Shown piece by piece: positions 53,965 through 64,000 of a DNA stretch of 64,000 nt. The notes beneath the pieces were generated by a model, which saw nothing but the letters and a program-made list of their open reading frames with translations, made no database searches and had not been told where the DNA came from. The position numbers were made by a program, and so were the translations under genes. The stretch's first letter is position 1. Every line of letters begins with the position of its first letter. The stretch covers positions 2,666,001 to 2,730,000 of the forward strand of contig CM074764.1 in the NCBI GenBank assembly GCA_037355855.1. Reading direction: 5' to 3'. This stretch comes from Pseudo-nitzschia pungens. Its lineage: Eukaryota > Bacillariophyta > Bacillariophyceae > Bacillariales > Bacillariaceae.

Positions 53965-55691
53965 GGTGGGGCTAGGATCGTCTGAATAGGCGTGTTGGCT
54001 CGGGCGCTGGTAGGCTGTCAGTGTTAACCTGTATGGATATATACAGATGGGTGTAGCCTGGAAACAGGGTACAGCAGCAACAACAAGGGTAACCTTGGTC
54101 TGGACAAGGAAAAGGTCCCTGGGGATCCAAAAAATATACTGGAGCACACCCACAGAAGTCACCGGGGAACTCAGAAATTTTTGCTAAAAAACGAGCAAAA
54201 TTTGTCTCACACTTGGAGCCCAAAAAAACTCTGCGCGCGGAACTTGGAACTTGTACTCGGTAGCCTGAAAAGTGTGCAAGTTTGAACAATTTTTCAACTA
54301 CTGCAAATCGTGTAGACTGAAGCCGGAGCTACTATTACTCGCGTAGCTTGAAAATTGTGCAAATGCAAACAATTTTGCAACTACTACTGCAAATCGTGTA
54401 GGCTTGTAGGCTTGCAAATTCGAATCGTAAGCGATTTGAATTGAAATACAGCAGCCCCAGGGAAGCTTGGACCTTGAAAACAGGGGCTTTAGTAGGAACA
54501 CTTAGGGACCGGGGGATATCAATGCCAGGGCACACTTAAAAGGCTCAGGAGGGAACTTGAAGTTCAAACTCGCAAGTACTTATAAGTGGAAACAGTATCC
54601 AGGGGCAATTGGCTTGAAAACAGGGACCTTGAGCGAGACACTTAGGGACCAGGGAAACAGTGGAAACAGTATCCGGGGGCAATTGGCTTGAAAACAGGTA
54701 CTTTGAGCGAGACACTTAGGGACCGGGGAAGCTGATTGCTTGAAAACAGGGGCTTTAGTAGAAAAACCTAGGGACCAGGGAGAGGCTTGTGTCTTGAAAA
54801 CAGTGTCGAACTTGAAGATCAAGTTGGGGTTGCTTAATAGCGAAAACACTTAGGGATCAGGGAACTCGCGAACACTTAGGGACCAGGGAAATTGTAGTCT
54901 TGAAAACAAGGGGCTGTAGTAGCTGTAGTCTTGGAAACAAGAGTGCAATAAGTAGGAGGTACTTAGGGATCGGTTGGTCTTGGCTTGAAAACAGATGTAG
55001 TAGGGGGAGCCTTAAGCGAAAACACTTAGGAGCTGGGGGGCTTGGCTAGGAAACAGGGTAGCACTTAAGTGATAGGCACTTAAAAGAGCAGGGGGCTATT
55101 GGCTTGAAAAGAGGGAGGAAACTGGAAGATATGCTCGCGCGAACTTGCAAATACTTAGGGGTCAGCAAGCAGGAACCTTCTAGAAAAGGGGGGGGTATGT
55201 ATGTGTTCGACAACTTCAACTTGAAAAGACTTAGGAAACTCAGCAAGGAACCTTGAAGAATGTAGAACGTTAAGTGGATATCACTTAAGGGGCTTGGAAG
55301 ACTGTATAGCGTTAAATAATAAGGTAGCTTGAAAACAGATCGAAAAACAAACCGAGCTAGGAGACAAAGCGAAACCGAAACAGAATCAGCTGTAGAAATT
55401 AGTACTGGTGTTGCTGTAGAAAATTATGTGTCCTTGTTTTCGTGTTGCTTGTTGCTTGTTGCTGTCCGACGACAGGAAACAAGGGACCAAAGCAACCAAA
55501 GGAAGCAAGGAGCAGCCAAACAAACAGCAGAATCAGATAGGGGAGGTCGCTGTTAATAGGTGTAGTGCTTGGTTTTGTTGTAGGAGCTTTAGAAGTGAGT
55601 GAGATATCAAAGGGGAAAGTTGTGTAGAAATCTACGTGTTTTAAGTACTGGAACATCGGAACGTCGGACAAAATCGCGCGTCGCAAAATTG
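53965..55691 (-). other. Lm 5' leader with hairpin-type repeats
   Basis: Bases 54480-55330 hold many inverse copies of CTGTTTTCAAGCC with CCCTAAGTG...CTTA stems, equivalent to 15540-16450 in L1. The 5' end at 55600-55691 contains GTAGATTTCTAC and GTCCGACGTTCC, which are shared with the NA elements. The GC-rich tandem array of L1 is absent. Confidence 0.7.
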
Positions 55692-55709
55692 TGTGTGGTC
55701 CAAAATAGA

Positions 55710-56686
55710 AAAATTTCCCTCAGTCAATTTTTTTCTTCTCATAATTTACTGCATATCACTAGTAAAAGTGTACCTGATTAACCAACTTATCAAGTACACT
55801 TCCAATCACTCTCCAACTTTTAAATTTGATATGCAGTTCACGTATATAGTTGAGAGTCAAGTAGTAAGTACCTTTTTCAGTTTACATCCATCTGCTGTCT
55901 GATATTGCTGATTCAAACTAGCGGCGATTCGAACAGTCCGTCCGTCATCCGTTTTTTTAATACGCTTCCACCTGGAACCACCTGTCCAAATTCGGATCGT
56001 CCGTCTGTCATCCGTTTCATTTTTTATTCAATTGGATGCTTCCACTTGGAAGTTATCTGTCCGTCCTTCATCTGTTTTCGAAAATTTTTTACTACTAATT
56101 TTTACTAGTAATTCTCACATTCATTGTTCTTTCTACTTTGCTCTCTTTCATTTATATTAGGTTATAGATTAAATTAAGTATCCCTTACGGATTTTTTCTT
56201 GGGGTCAAGGTCAGCTAGACTTGAGATTCTGTGCTTCCCTTCTTGTAGCTGTCCTTGGGAAGTTAGTTTTTTGCCATAGTGGTGTTGTTCAAGGCTTTTG
56301 ATCCTTAGAGTCAAGCAGTTGGTCTGGGGATTAGCATCTGTTTGCATAAGGTGATAAGTAGCTTGACTTCACTTGTGCTGGGCGGGAGGGGGATCGCTAT
56401 CCTGGACAAGATAGCCGAGGAGCATTCAGATTGCAGCTAAGCAGAAGTTGCGCCCGGGAGTTTGTAGTTGCAGGCAACACCTACTCCTGCGGAAGGGTCA
56501 CGGGACATCTGAACCGGTGAGCATCGTCTATCAACCCCCTGAGAACGCAGTAAAAGCAAGCAAAAAACTACCTGTATGGCGTGGGCTCGTCTCTTCTGTA
56601 TTTGAGAGCCAATTTGCCATTCGTTGTAGGCAAATATCTTAACACGCATACATACCTGTGCAGAACTCAAAAACAAGACTGCAATC
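55710..56686 (+). other. 5' non-coding region of the P-like transposon
   Basis: This holds the inner part of the subterminal inverted region and the GTCCGTC repeats, then about 600 bp with no recognisable gene ahead of the transposase ATG at 56687. A promoter and 5' UTR are expected here. Confidence 0.5.
55934..56080 (+). repeat. Subterminal GTCCGTC repeats of the P-like transposon
   Basis: There are three copies of a motif near GTCCGTCNTCCGTTT, at 55934-55953, 55998-56018 and 56057-56080. One inverted copy (CGAAAACGGACGACGGACAG) is at 63677-63696 near the right end. Position and orientation suggest transposase-binding sites; this is inferred. Confidence 0.6.
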
Positions 56687-56846
56687 ATGAAGTCTACTGA
56701 AGAATATCAATCACCACCTGCCAAAAAAGTCAAGTCCACAGTCCAAAAATCGTCCCAAACTTGCATTTGTAACTGGGGGATGTGTCCCGATGGAGACATG
56801 CCATTGTGTACATTCATTTACAACCAGTTCCAACAGCATTTGAAAG

Positions 56847-56866
56847 ATGATCATCCTTGGAAAGGT
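56847..56866. repeat. Target site duplication of NA-4 (second copy 58904-58923)
   Basis: This 20-bp identical repeat begins ATGATCATCC and ends GGAAAGGT; it is transposase coding sequence (DHPWKG). Confidence 0.92.
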
Positions 56867-58903
56867 ACAATTTGCGCATCGCGCATTTTGTCCGACGTTC
56901 CGATGTTCCAGTACTAAAAATACGTAGATTTCTACACAACTTTACCATGCGATATCTCGCTCCCTTTTACACCACCAATCACAACCCCAGGACCTACATG
57001 TATTAACCAAGACCTGCGCTCTTTGTTTCTGCTATTGGTTCAGTTGCTGGCTGCTTCTTTTGGTTGATTTGGTTGCCAATTCACCACTCGGCCGATCGAT
57101 CAGCAGCAACAACCAAAACAAAACCGACACCTAATTTTCTACAGCACCTCCAGTACCGATTCTACAGCGATTCGAAAATACTTCTAATACTGTTGCCGTC
57201 TTACTGTTGACGTCTGTACTGCTTCGATCTGTTTCCAAGCTCCATCCTCAAGGCCCTTAAGTATATATTATACTTAATGTTCTACATTGTTTCCAAGCTT
57301 CCTAAGTGATTTCCACTTAACGTTCTACATTCTTCAAGGTTCCTTGCTAAGTCCCCTAAGTCTTTTCAAGGTGTAGTTCACGAACAGCCCCTTCCACTGT
57401 AGGTATATTTCTACAAGAAATTCCAGCTGTCATCTGTTTTCAAGTCCATTGCCCTGCTGGACCATATGTGTTTTCGCTTATGGTCCTACTGTTTTATGAC
57501 CCAAGCCCCAAAGCCGCTAAGTACAGTTTGCTTAAGGCTCCACCACCTACATAACCCTCTCAGGTGTACAGAATAATTGTCATCTGTTTTCAAAACTACT
57601 GCCCTGCTGGATCATAAGTGTTTTCGCTTATGGTCCTACTGTTTCCTGACCCAAGCCCCAAAGCCGCTAAGTACAGTTCGCTTAAGGCTCTCCTACCTAC
57701 ATAACCCTCTCAGGTGCACACTTCAACTGTCATCTGTTATCAAGTCTACTGCCCTGCTGGACCATAAGTGTTTTCGCTTAAGGTCCTATTGTTTTTTGAC
57801 CCAAGCCCCAAAGCCGCTAAGTACAGTTTGCTTAAGGCTCTCATACCTACATATACCTCTCAGATGCATTCTTCAACTGTCATCTGTTTTCAAGTCTACT
57901 GCCCTGCTGGACCATAAGTGTTTTCGCTTAAGGTCCTACTGTTTTTCTGACCCAAGCCCCAAAGCCGCTAAGTACAGTAAAGTACAGTTCGCTTAAGGCT
58001 CCACCATCTACATATACCTCTCAGATGCACACTTCAACTGTCATCTGTTTTCAAGTCTACTGCCCTGCCGGACCATAAGTGATATTTCCTTATGTCCACC
58101 TGTTTTTTGACCCAAGCCCCAAAGTCGCTAAGTATTCTTTACTATATGCACCACCACCATTATATACCCCTCCAGTTCACAGTACAGCTGAGACCTGTTT
58201 TCAAGCCTACAGCCCTGATGGTCCATAAGTGTTATCACTTAGAGCCCTTGTTTCCAAGCTACTACGGGAGAGCAAGTTCAAGTTCTAACAGAAGGCCAGC
58301 TGTTACGAATTTGAATTTGGTAGTAGGCTCCACTGCCTCTACGTGGCTACTACTAAGTTCGAACAGGAGGACAGCTGTTCCGAATTTGGTAGTAGGCTCT
58401 GCACTTTATGTACCATACAGTGGTAAGGAATGTGTTCGGGGCTGACTACTCGCATTACTGATGCTGCAGTCCAGCATTTAGAGAGGAGTTTTGCTTTTGT
58501 ACGCTGACCACTAGCATTACTGATACTATGTATCTGAGGAAGGGTTTTGCTTGTGTCGGCTGACAACTAGCATTACTGATGCTTTACAGCAGCATTCCAG
58601 GGACAGTTTTGCTTGTGTCTTTCCCTTTCACGTTCTTGTTACCCCGTCTCCTGTACGCTTTGCAACAGCAGTGTCTGTTGTGCTCTGGACTGGTTTGTTT
58701 TTTTCCTGTTTCTTACCAAGGTTCGTTTGCAAAATAGCCGTATTTACAACCTGGGGCCTATTCCCCATGGTTGAGGCGGCGCGTCGTTCTACGACTTGGG
58801 GTCCTGACTCTTCGATTGAGGCGATGATAAAGTCTGGTTACAGACTGAGTAGCTTTTAATCACCTTCGGTGGATTTTCCTACTTAAATAAGTATATTATT
58901 ATT
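56867..58903 (+). mobile_element. NA-4: non-autonomous retroelement
   Basis: This 2037-bp element runs from ACAATTTGCGC to the ATT tail. It has five 150-bp-type units (starting about 57431, 57579, 57729, 57879, 58038), the second hairpin array at about 58440-58610 and the structured 3' end. A 20-bp TSD flanks it. It is one repeat unit longer than NA-2 and NA-3. It interrupts the transposase after codon 60. Confidence 0.9.
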
Positions 58904-61900
58904 ATGATCATCCTTGGAAAGGTGAACGTTTTCAGATTAAGGAAGGTACTTCTGAGAAATATGTGGCTTTTAAGCAGGCAGTATTTGATATTTTCAATGT
59001 TTCTTCCAATCAGAAGTCTTTCAGAATTGCTCGGCATCATTTCTCACCTGTCCTGTTGGCAAATCATCCTGGTCATCGCACAAAGTTTTTGAGCTACCAG
59101 GATGCAAAGGCATTGGATGATGATCTAACTATACCAGAGAGTGGATACAAAGTTGCAAAATTTTCAGCTTACTCCCTGTTAAAGAGTCATAATCCTGCTG
59201 TCACTTTCAACAAAACCAAGGAGGAAGGGTTGAAGAAAAAGTATGTTGGAGCTCCACTTGCTCCAAAAGACTGGGTTCTTACTCTAGCAAATTCATTCAC
59301 TTCCAATCGTAGTACCACTACAAATCCTTTTGTCACTCCAAAAAAGGGTTTATCTGTCACCAGACCGCTAATGTTGCTTGCTTCCTTGGAAACAAAAGAC
59401 CAAGAGAAAATGTCTGCAGAAAACTGTTACAAGAGTGTGGAGTCCATTCATAGAGGTTTGATTTCAGAATATAGAAAAGCATCTTCTATTGCTGAATTCA
59501 GGTCTAGTTGGTTTGTTAAGAGAGCGGCGCATGACATAGCATTCCAAGCTAGAGAAATTGATGACTATCCTATTGCTTTTGAGTTACAGAAAGATGCAGT
59601 ATTACACATTTGTATGTCCTGTTCATTTTTTGGAAATTGTGATCTTTTCAAAATTATGCCAAAATATTTTCAGAGAACAAAATGTGATGACTGTGGATCT
59701 ATAGACAAAAATGATAAGAGAAGAGGAAAAAGGAAAGTGATTGATGTAGGTGAAAGACTGGCTACAAATTCTAGAGTCAGACTAGACTATTGTTCTCCTC
59801 AATCCATTCAAAAACGCGCAAAGAGTCTTTCTCTGCAGAGGAAAGCCCTGAATTTTCAACTCAAGCAATTAAAGTTGAAACTTCAGGATGCAACACCCAA
59901 ACAATTGGTTGCAATTAGCAGTGATGACACCAAGGGTGTTTTGAAGGAAGCATTTGACTATGCAACAAATAAGGAGGAAATGTCAAAGTTGAAAAAATCT
60001 GTGATCCAAATATTGTTGGAAGCTGAGCTACAGCAAGGTGGTGGAGCAACAGTAGACTCAAAAGAAATAGAACAATTTGCTAAAAGATTATGTGACACCA
60101 TAGAGTCTGAATCTAAAAAGTTGTCAGGACATGACAAACAAGTCAGATTTGACTATAGGGTGAAGCGTCTGGCTCTTTCATATTTCTTAGAACATGGGAA
60201 ATCAGCATACCAACGACTGAGGGAAAGTTCACTGGAAATCCTTCCATCACAAAGGACAAATGAACGTGAGCTGTCTCACCTCAAGGGAGGTGAAGGTGCT
60301 CATCCTGTTAGGTTTGCTTCTCAGTTTGTCGATGCTATGAAAGCAGGGAAAGCAATGGATGAAAATGAGATTGTTCAAGTTGTATTTGATGAGATCAAAG
60401 TCAAGTGTGGAGTTGCTTACAATCCAAAGACTGGTAAGGAATCAGGGTTCACTGCAAGCAAAAATGGTAAAGTGATGAATTTTGCTGAGGAAATACTCTC
60501 ATTAGCCCAGGAAAGTTTACGTTCTGAATTTGAACAAGAAGACAAACAGGCTAGCAATGAGTGTGATCCTTATCTAGTCCCTGCAACTTATGCAAATGTT
60601 TTCAAGTTGAGAACTTGTAAAAACCAGACATGGACAGTTGCATACTTTTTCAGTAATGGTGGTCTGGATGGTGATGACCTAGTGAAGCAGCTCAGCTATG
60701 TCATTACTTCTGTAGAATTTGTTGGTTTCAAAGTCAAGTTGCAAATGTGTGATGCAGGAGGTGGCAATACAAGTGCATTGGCATTATTAACTGATAATAA
60801 GTGTAACAACTTGAAGGATGGGATACCTAGTAAAGACTCTGTCAGATACACTAACCCCATGGCTCCCTGGAGATACATTTGGACTTCATTCTGTTCTGTG
60901 CATTGTTTGAAATGCCAGAAAAACATGCTTGCAAACAGATTGATGGTTAATGATGGGAAGTATATCTCCTGGAAAGTTATACAACACTTATATCACCATT
61001 TACAATCTAACTTTGAACATTCAATGAATGTACATGAACTTAGAGGGATCAGAAGGAGTGTTGCCTACCCTGATCAGTTCACACAGCAGAATGTGAATGA
61101 TGCCAAAAAGGTTTTTGAAGAAGATACACTGTCTTACCTATGCCAGTTGCTGGCAAATAAGATGAAATGTGATTCTGATTTCTTTGACAATGTGATGAAG
61201 AAGTATGAGGACAAGGTTGGTTGCAGTGGTGAGATTCTTGAAGAAAAGGTCAAGTTACTACAGGCCAAAGTAGAAACTGTTCCTGATGGTCAAATGAGGA
61301 ATGCATTTGAAAGTGAATTAGCTTTCATTGAAATTTCTGTAAATATCCACATAATCTTCATTGTCAGGTTTCTGAACAGGAATGCAAGACTTGTTATCAC
61401 TGAAGAATCAAGGAGACGTGAAGCTCTAGGCAGTAGGGTCATTCTCTCACTCAATGTAGACAAAGAGATCCAAAGGATGAAGAAATGTATTCAGTATTTT
61501 GAAAACTGGAGGAGCTGGAGCAAATCTCAAAGGGCATTCATGAAGGAAAAATGGAATGTTCAAAAATGGTCACAACTCTGTATCTCGAGTATTACACTCA
61601 GAAATATGAAAGTTTCGATCTTTGCATTTCTCTATTATGCAAAAGAGATTCTAGAAGACCAAACCTCAGGGTTACATTTTGTTCCATTTCTGCACAACAA
61701 TTCTAGTACTCTAGAATCTACATTCTCATGCTTCCGTGCAGCAGGCAATGACACTTCCTTGGTGCTTCAAAAGGGTATCATCGCATTGAATGTTAAGGCA
61801 GCAACAAAAACTGTTTCCTCAAAATCATACTCTGCAAGACACAGTACAAAGGAGAATCATGATCTATACTCATTAGACTTTGATTTAACAGCTGGGCCAA

Positions 61901-63117
61901 AAGAGAGAGAGAATTGGGTGAAAAGTATGCTGTCACGTAGAAAATCTAATATTCCAGAACATGCTTGTGCCAACTCAAATGTTCAAATGTTCCCACCAGA
62001 CATGGTGAGGGATGATGTCACCATTGCATGGCTAAAAATCATTGGAGAGAATGAAACAGGTCAACACTATTCCGAAGTTCTATCTAAGAACAAAGCATTC
62101 AAGGATAATGCAGCTGCATCACTGCTCACAGAAGGACTCAAAGAATGGTTTGAAATGATCATTATTGGTCAGGTTGATGACATGTTTGATAACTTATGTC
62201 AGCAAATCAATTCTAGGCTACTGAAATTTCTCATCAAGACAGCTCAAGATAGGAAAGACAATACACCTAGAAAAATGAGTGGTTTTTCCTACCATAAGAA
62301 GGTTTTCAACATGTTGCAAACTTATGATATAGATGGAATAGTTCCACTGAATACCACAAGAGAAGAGAGGAAGGGGATTGTATCAGTTGTACTGGTTTTA
62401 AGCGAGGCTTTAGAGAATAAACAACAACAGGGACTCATGAGTTTTGCAGAGGAGAAGAAGGCCAGAGAAGGAGGAGGAAAACAACTTCACACAAGAGATG
62501 TCAATAAAATTGTTGGATGGGCAATCTGGGATCTAAGATTGAAGACAATTCGGAAGCTTAGATCAGTTACAGAAACAGATGAGGAGAGTGAGGAGGCAAT
62601 TCAACTTAGGAAGGAGATTGATTTTCTGTCAAACATGAGATTCTATGCAGAAGAAGCTGTCCTGTCAACAGCTTACCTGGAGAAGTGCTATGATTCTTTT
62701 CTCCAGTCATCAAACAGAGGGAAGTTGACTTTGGTAAATGAAGATTACTTTCAGTTTGGAATGATGCTGATGGAAAAAGTGTCAGCAGCTCTGACACTAG
62801 AAAAGTTACAGAATGACCCTAATGCAACAGAGAAAGCAAAAATTGTGGTGATGGATGACAAGGAACTGCTAAACTTGTTCCTTGGTAGTAGCAAGAATAA
62901 TAGTGCTCTGAAGGGAAAGAAAGAAAAGATGAAGGTATTCAGAAGACTGATTGACAAAGTAATGAATGCAAGGTTTAGTGAGGAGTTTAGGGCATGTAGA
63001 GAGAAGTTTACAGCAAGAGGAAGCAAGAACAAGGAGACAAATCTTGTTCTACGTGAGGAATTAGACGTCATAGGTTCAAGAAAGAGAGGAGAGAATAATA
63101 AGAAAAAAGATAATTGA

Positions 63118-63701
63118 AAGTATTAAGTAAGAGCAGAATAACACAATAAATATATAAATGTTACATACAACAACAACTAAATCTAAAGTGTGTCAAAAAC
63201 ATTGATAGTCACATAGTAATAGTGAATCATAGATCAATAAAAGTAGTCTTAATAATAGTAGTAACGCATAAAGTTTCACATAATTACAAGCAAAATGAGT
63301 TTCTTAGTTCAGTTAATTAGTAGTTAGTATTAGGGAGTTGAACCACATGCTAGACAGAGTGGTATGTAGTAGGAGGTGAAACATGATATCATAAAATAAT
63401 GTAAAAAGTTAAGACAAAAAAAATCTAACTTCCACCAATCTAGACTGAAAAGCAGTTACATATTCATAATCCTTGTAAAAAATTGGGCTAGATACAATAT
63501 TCACATATTATTTTGTTACAATTTTTGATGGAGTTGTTATAGATTGAAGTGTAATAGTTTTTGTTAGTATTATGCAGTGAAAGTGGAAAAAAAAAATTGA
63601 GGTTGAGGGAAATTTTTCTAAATTGGACCACACATGGAATATGGAGAGCCATTTTTTTTTACTAGTATTTGTACGTCGAAAACGGACGACGGACAGACGT
63701 T
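63118..63701 (+). other. 3' non-coding region of the P-like transposon
   Basis: This AT-rich stretch follows the transposase stop, with an AATAAA-like signal at about 63145. It includes the subterminal inverted segment (63595-63640), a T run and the GGACGACGGACAG motif. No gene is seen. Confidence 0.6.
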
Positions 63702-63731
63702 GTGGCACACCCCTTCTTATTATGACCCCTG
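63702..63731 (-). repeat. Right terminal inverted repeat of the P-like transposon
   Basis: The inverse reads CAGGGGTCATAATAAGAAGG and then GGTGTGCCAC, pairing with 44793-44822. Confidence 0.88.
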
Positions 63732-63739
63732 GGTAGAAC

Positions 63740-64000
63740 GCATCACAAAAATATTTCTAAGTCGAAAACTGACATAGATTTTTTCTTTTTAGATGTTGTC
63801 TGATTTTACTTGACATCTCTTCGGCCATTCTGAAGGAGAGCAGATCCGCAGACCAACAAGGGTAACAACAATAAACCTGAACTAAAAACATGCCTTAGCA
63901 GCAACAACAGGGGTACTTTGCCTAGCCAACAAAACAAACAGCAATACTAGTACTAGTACTAGTAATGAAACAGGGGGGTGTTGGTGCAAGGCTGCCAGGA
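63740..64000. other. Right flank of the P-like transposon
   Basis: This is 261 bp without a recognisable gene. It holds a short CTAGTA microsatellite at about 63946-63964 and AACAA-rich sequence. It is presumably host DNA continuing from 44784. Confidence 0.4.

Larger units (their letters stand above)
44871..55691 (-). mobile_element. Lm: full-length LINE (APE-type with RNase H)
   Basis: This 10,821-bp minus-strand copy runs from the ATT tail (44871) to the conserved 5' end (55691). It has an 18-bp TSD (44853-44870, 55692-55709) and lies inside the left end of the P-like transposon. It holds a hairpin-rich 5' leader, ORF1 open throughout, and ORF2 open except for one stop. It is the best reference copy of the family in the window. 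Confidence 0.92.
56687..63117 (+). pseudogene. P-element/THAP9-like transposase, split by NA-4
   Basis: Codons 1-60 (56687-56866) and the remainder (58924-63117) are in frame across the TSD, together 1457 residues. The N-terminus has a possible zinc finger (CICNWGMC...C...H...H). Residues about 290-330 have further Cys pairs (MSCSFFGNC, KCDDCG). A P-type RNase H core is recognisable: VVFDEIKVKCGVAYNPKTGK (Asp 549), WTVAYFFSNG, QMCDAGGGN (Asp 670), SVHCLKCQKNMLANRL with ISWKVIQHLYHHL, and STLESTFSCFRAAGND (Glu 991). This order resembles P-element and THAP9 transposases, including the long insert before Glu. The C-terminus is charged. It is inactive now because NA-4 introduces stops, but it is otherwise open. 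Confidence 0.75.
44793..63731 (+). mobile_element. P-element-like DNA transposon, inflated by nested retroelements
   Basis: The ends are inverted copies beginning CAGGGGTCATAATAAGAAGG, and an 8-bp duplication GGTAGAAC flanks both (44785-44792, 63732-63739). Inside the ends, a second inverted segment (CCATGTGTGGTCCAA, then AGAAAAATTTCCCTC) is at 44849-44870 plus 55710-55722 on the left and about 63600-63635 on the right. It contains Lm and NA-4. Removing them with one TSD copy each leaves about 6.04 kb with a single large transposase gene. The 8-bp TSD and the RNase H-like motifs of the protein fit the P superfamily; hAT is the main alternative from the ends alone. Confidence 0.85.

Noticed and set aside
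44793..63731. hAT or KDZ superfamily assignment of the DNA transposon
   Set aside because: The 8-bp TSD and CAGGG start would allow hAT, but the protein motifs (FDEIKVK, MCDAGGGN, HCLKCQKN with ISW) fit the P/THAP9 type better. Not fully excluded.
1..64000. tRNA and rRNA genes
   Set aside because: I looked for cloverleaf-like or conserved rRNA segments and saw none I could support by eye.

Overview
The window is eukaryotic nuclear DNA made almost entirely of nested transposable elements. It has UTR-like spacers, LTR and non-LTR retrotransposons, a P-like DNA transposon and two host-type genes, and no bacterial operon features. The host genes (a CtIP/Sae2-type DNA-end-resection factor and a GatC-like amidotransferase subunit) are convergent, 66 bp apart and read as uninterrupted ORFs. 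Together with the retroelement types this suggests a compact-gene alga, perhaps a diatom or other stramenopile. That assignment is inference only.

Layout. From before base 1 to 40183 lies a plus-strand Ty3/gypsy element, GypB1, shattered by later insertions. (a) NA-1 (to 1674) is a non-autonomous retroelement made of hairpin-forming tandem repeats. (b) NA-2 (2208-9873, 20-bp TSD) carries a nested minus-strand gypsy element, GypA (2465-8235, 189-bp LTRs, TSD AGCAG). (c) 10336-36406 is a 26-kb block: a 5'-truncated minus-strand gypsy (GypB2) followed by head-to-tail non-LTR retrotransposons (LINEs) L1, L2 and L3, with L4 nested inside L3. (d) NA-3 (37328-39218, minus, 21-bp TSD) interrupts the integrase. 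GypB1 ends with an LTR at 39850-40183.

Bases 40184-44784 are the only host island: the CtIP/Sae2-like gene (40665-43742, +) and the GatC-like gene (43809-44564, -).

Bases 44793-63731 form one DNA transposon with near-identical terminal inverted repeats (starting CAGGGGTC) and an 8-bp TSD (GGTAGAAC). It encodes a large P-element/THAP9-like transposase (56687-63117). Two retroelements inflated it from about 6.0 kb to 18.9 kb: a full-length 10.8-kb LINE (Lm, 44871-55691, 18-bp TSD) and NA-4 (56867-58903, 20-bp TSD), which splits the transposase gene. Removing each insertion with one TSD copy restores the host reading frame.

The NA elements share their 5' end and structured 3' end with the LINEs and carry long TSDs, so they are probably copied by the LINE ORF2 enzyme (endonuclease, reverse transcriptase, RNase H, CCHC). 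Their interior has no credible protein and consists of arrays of short hairpins, some with compensatory base changes. This LINE/hairpin-RNA parasite pair and the disguised P-like transposon are the most unusual contents of the window.
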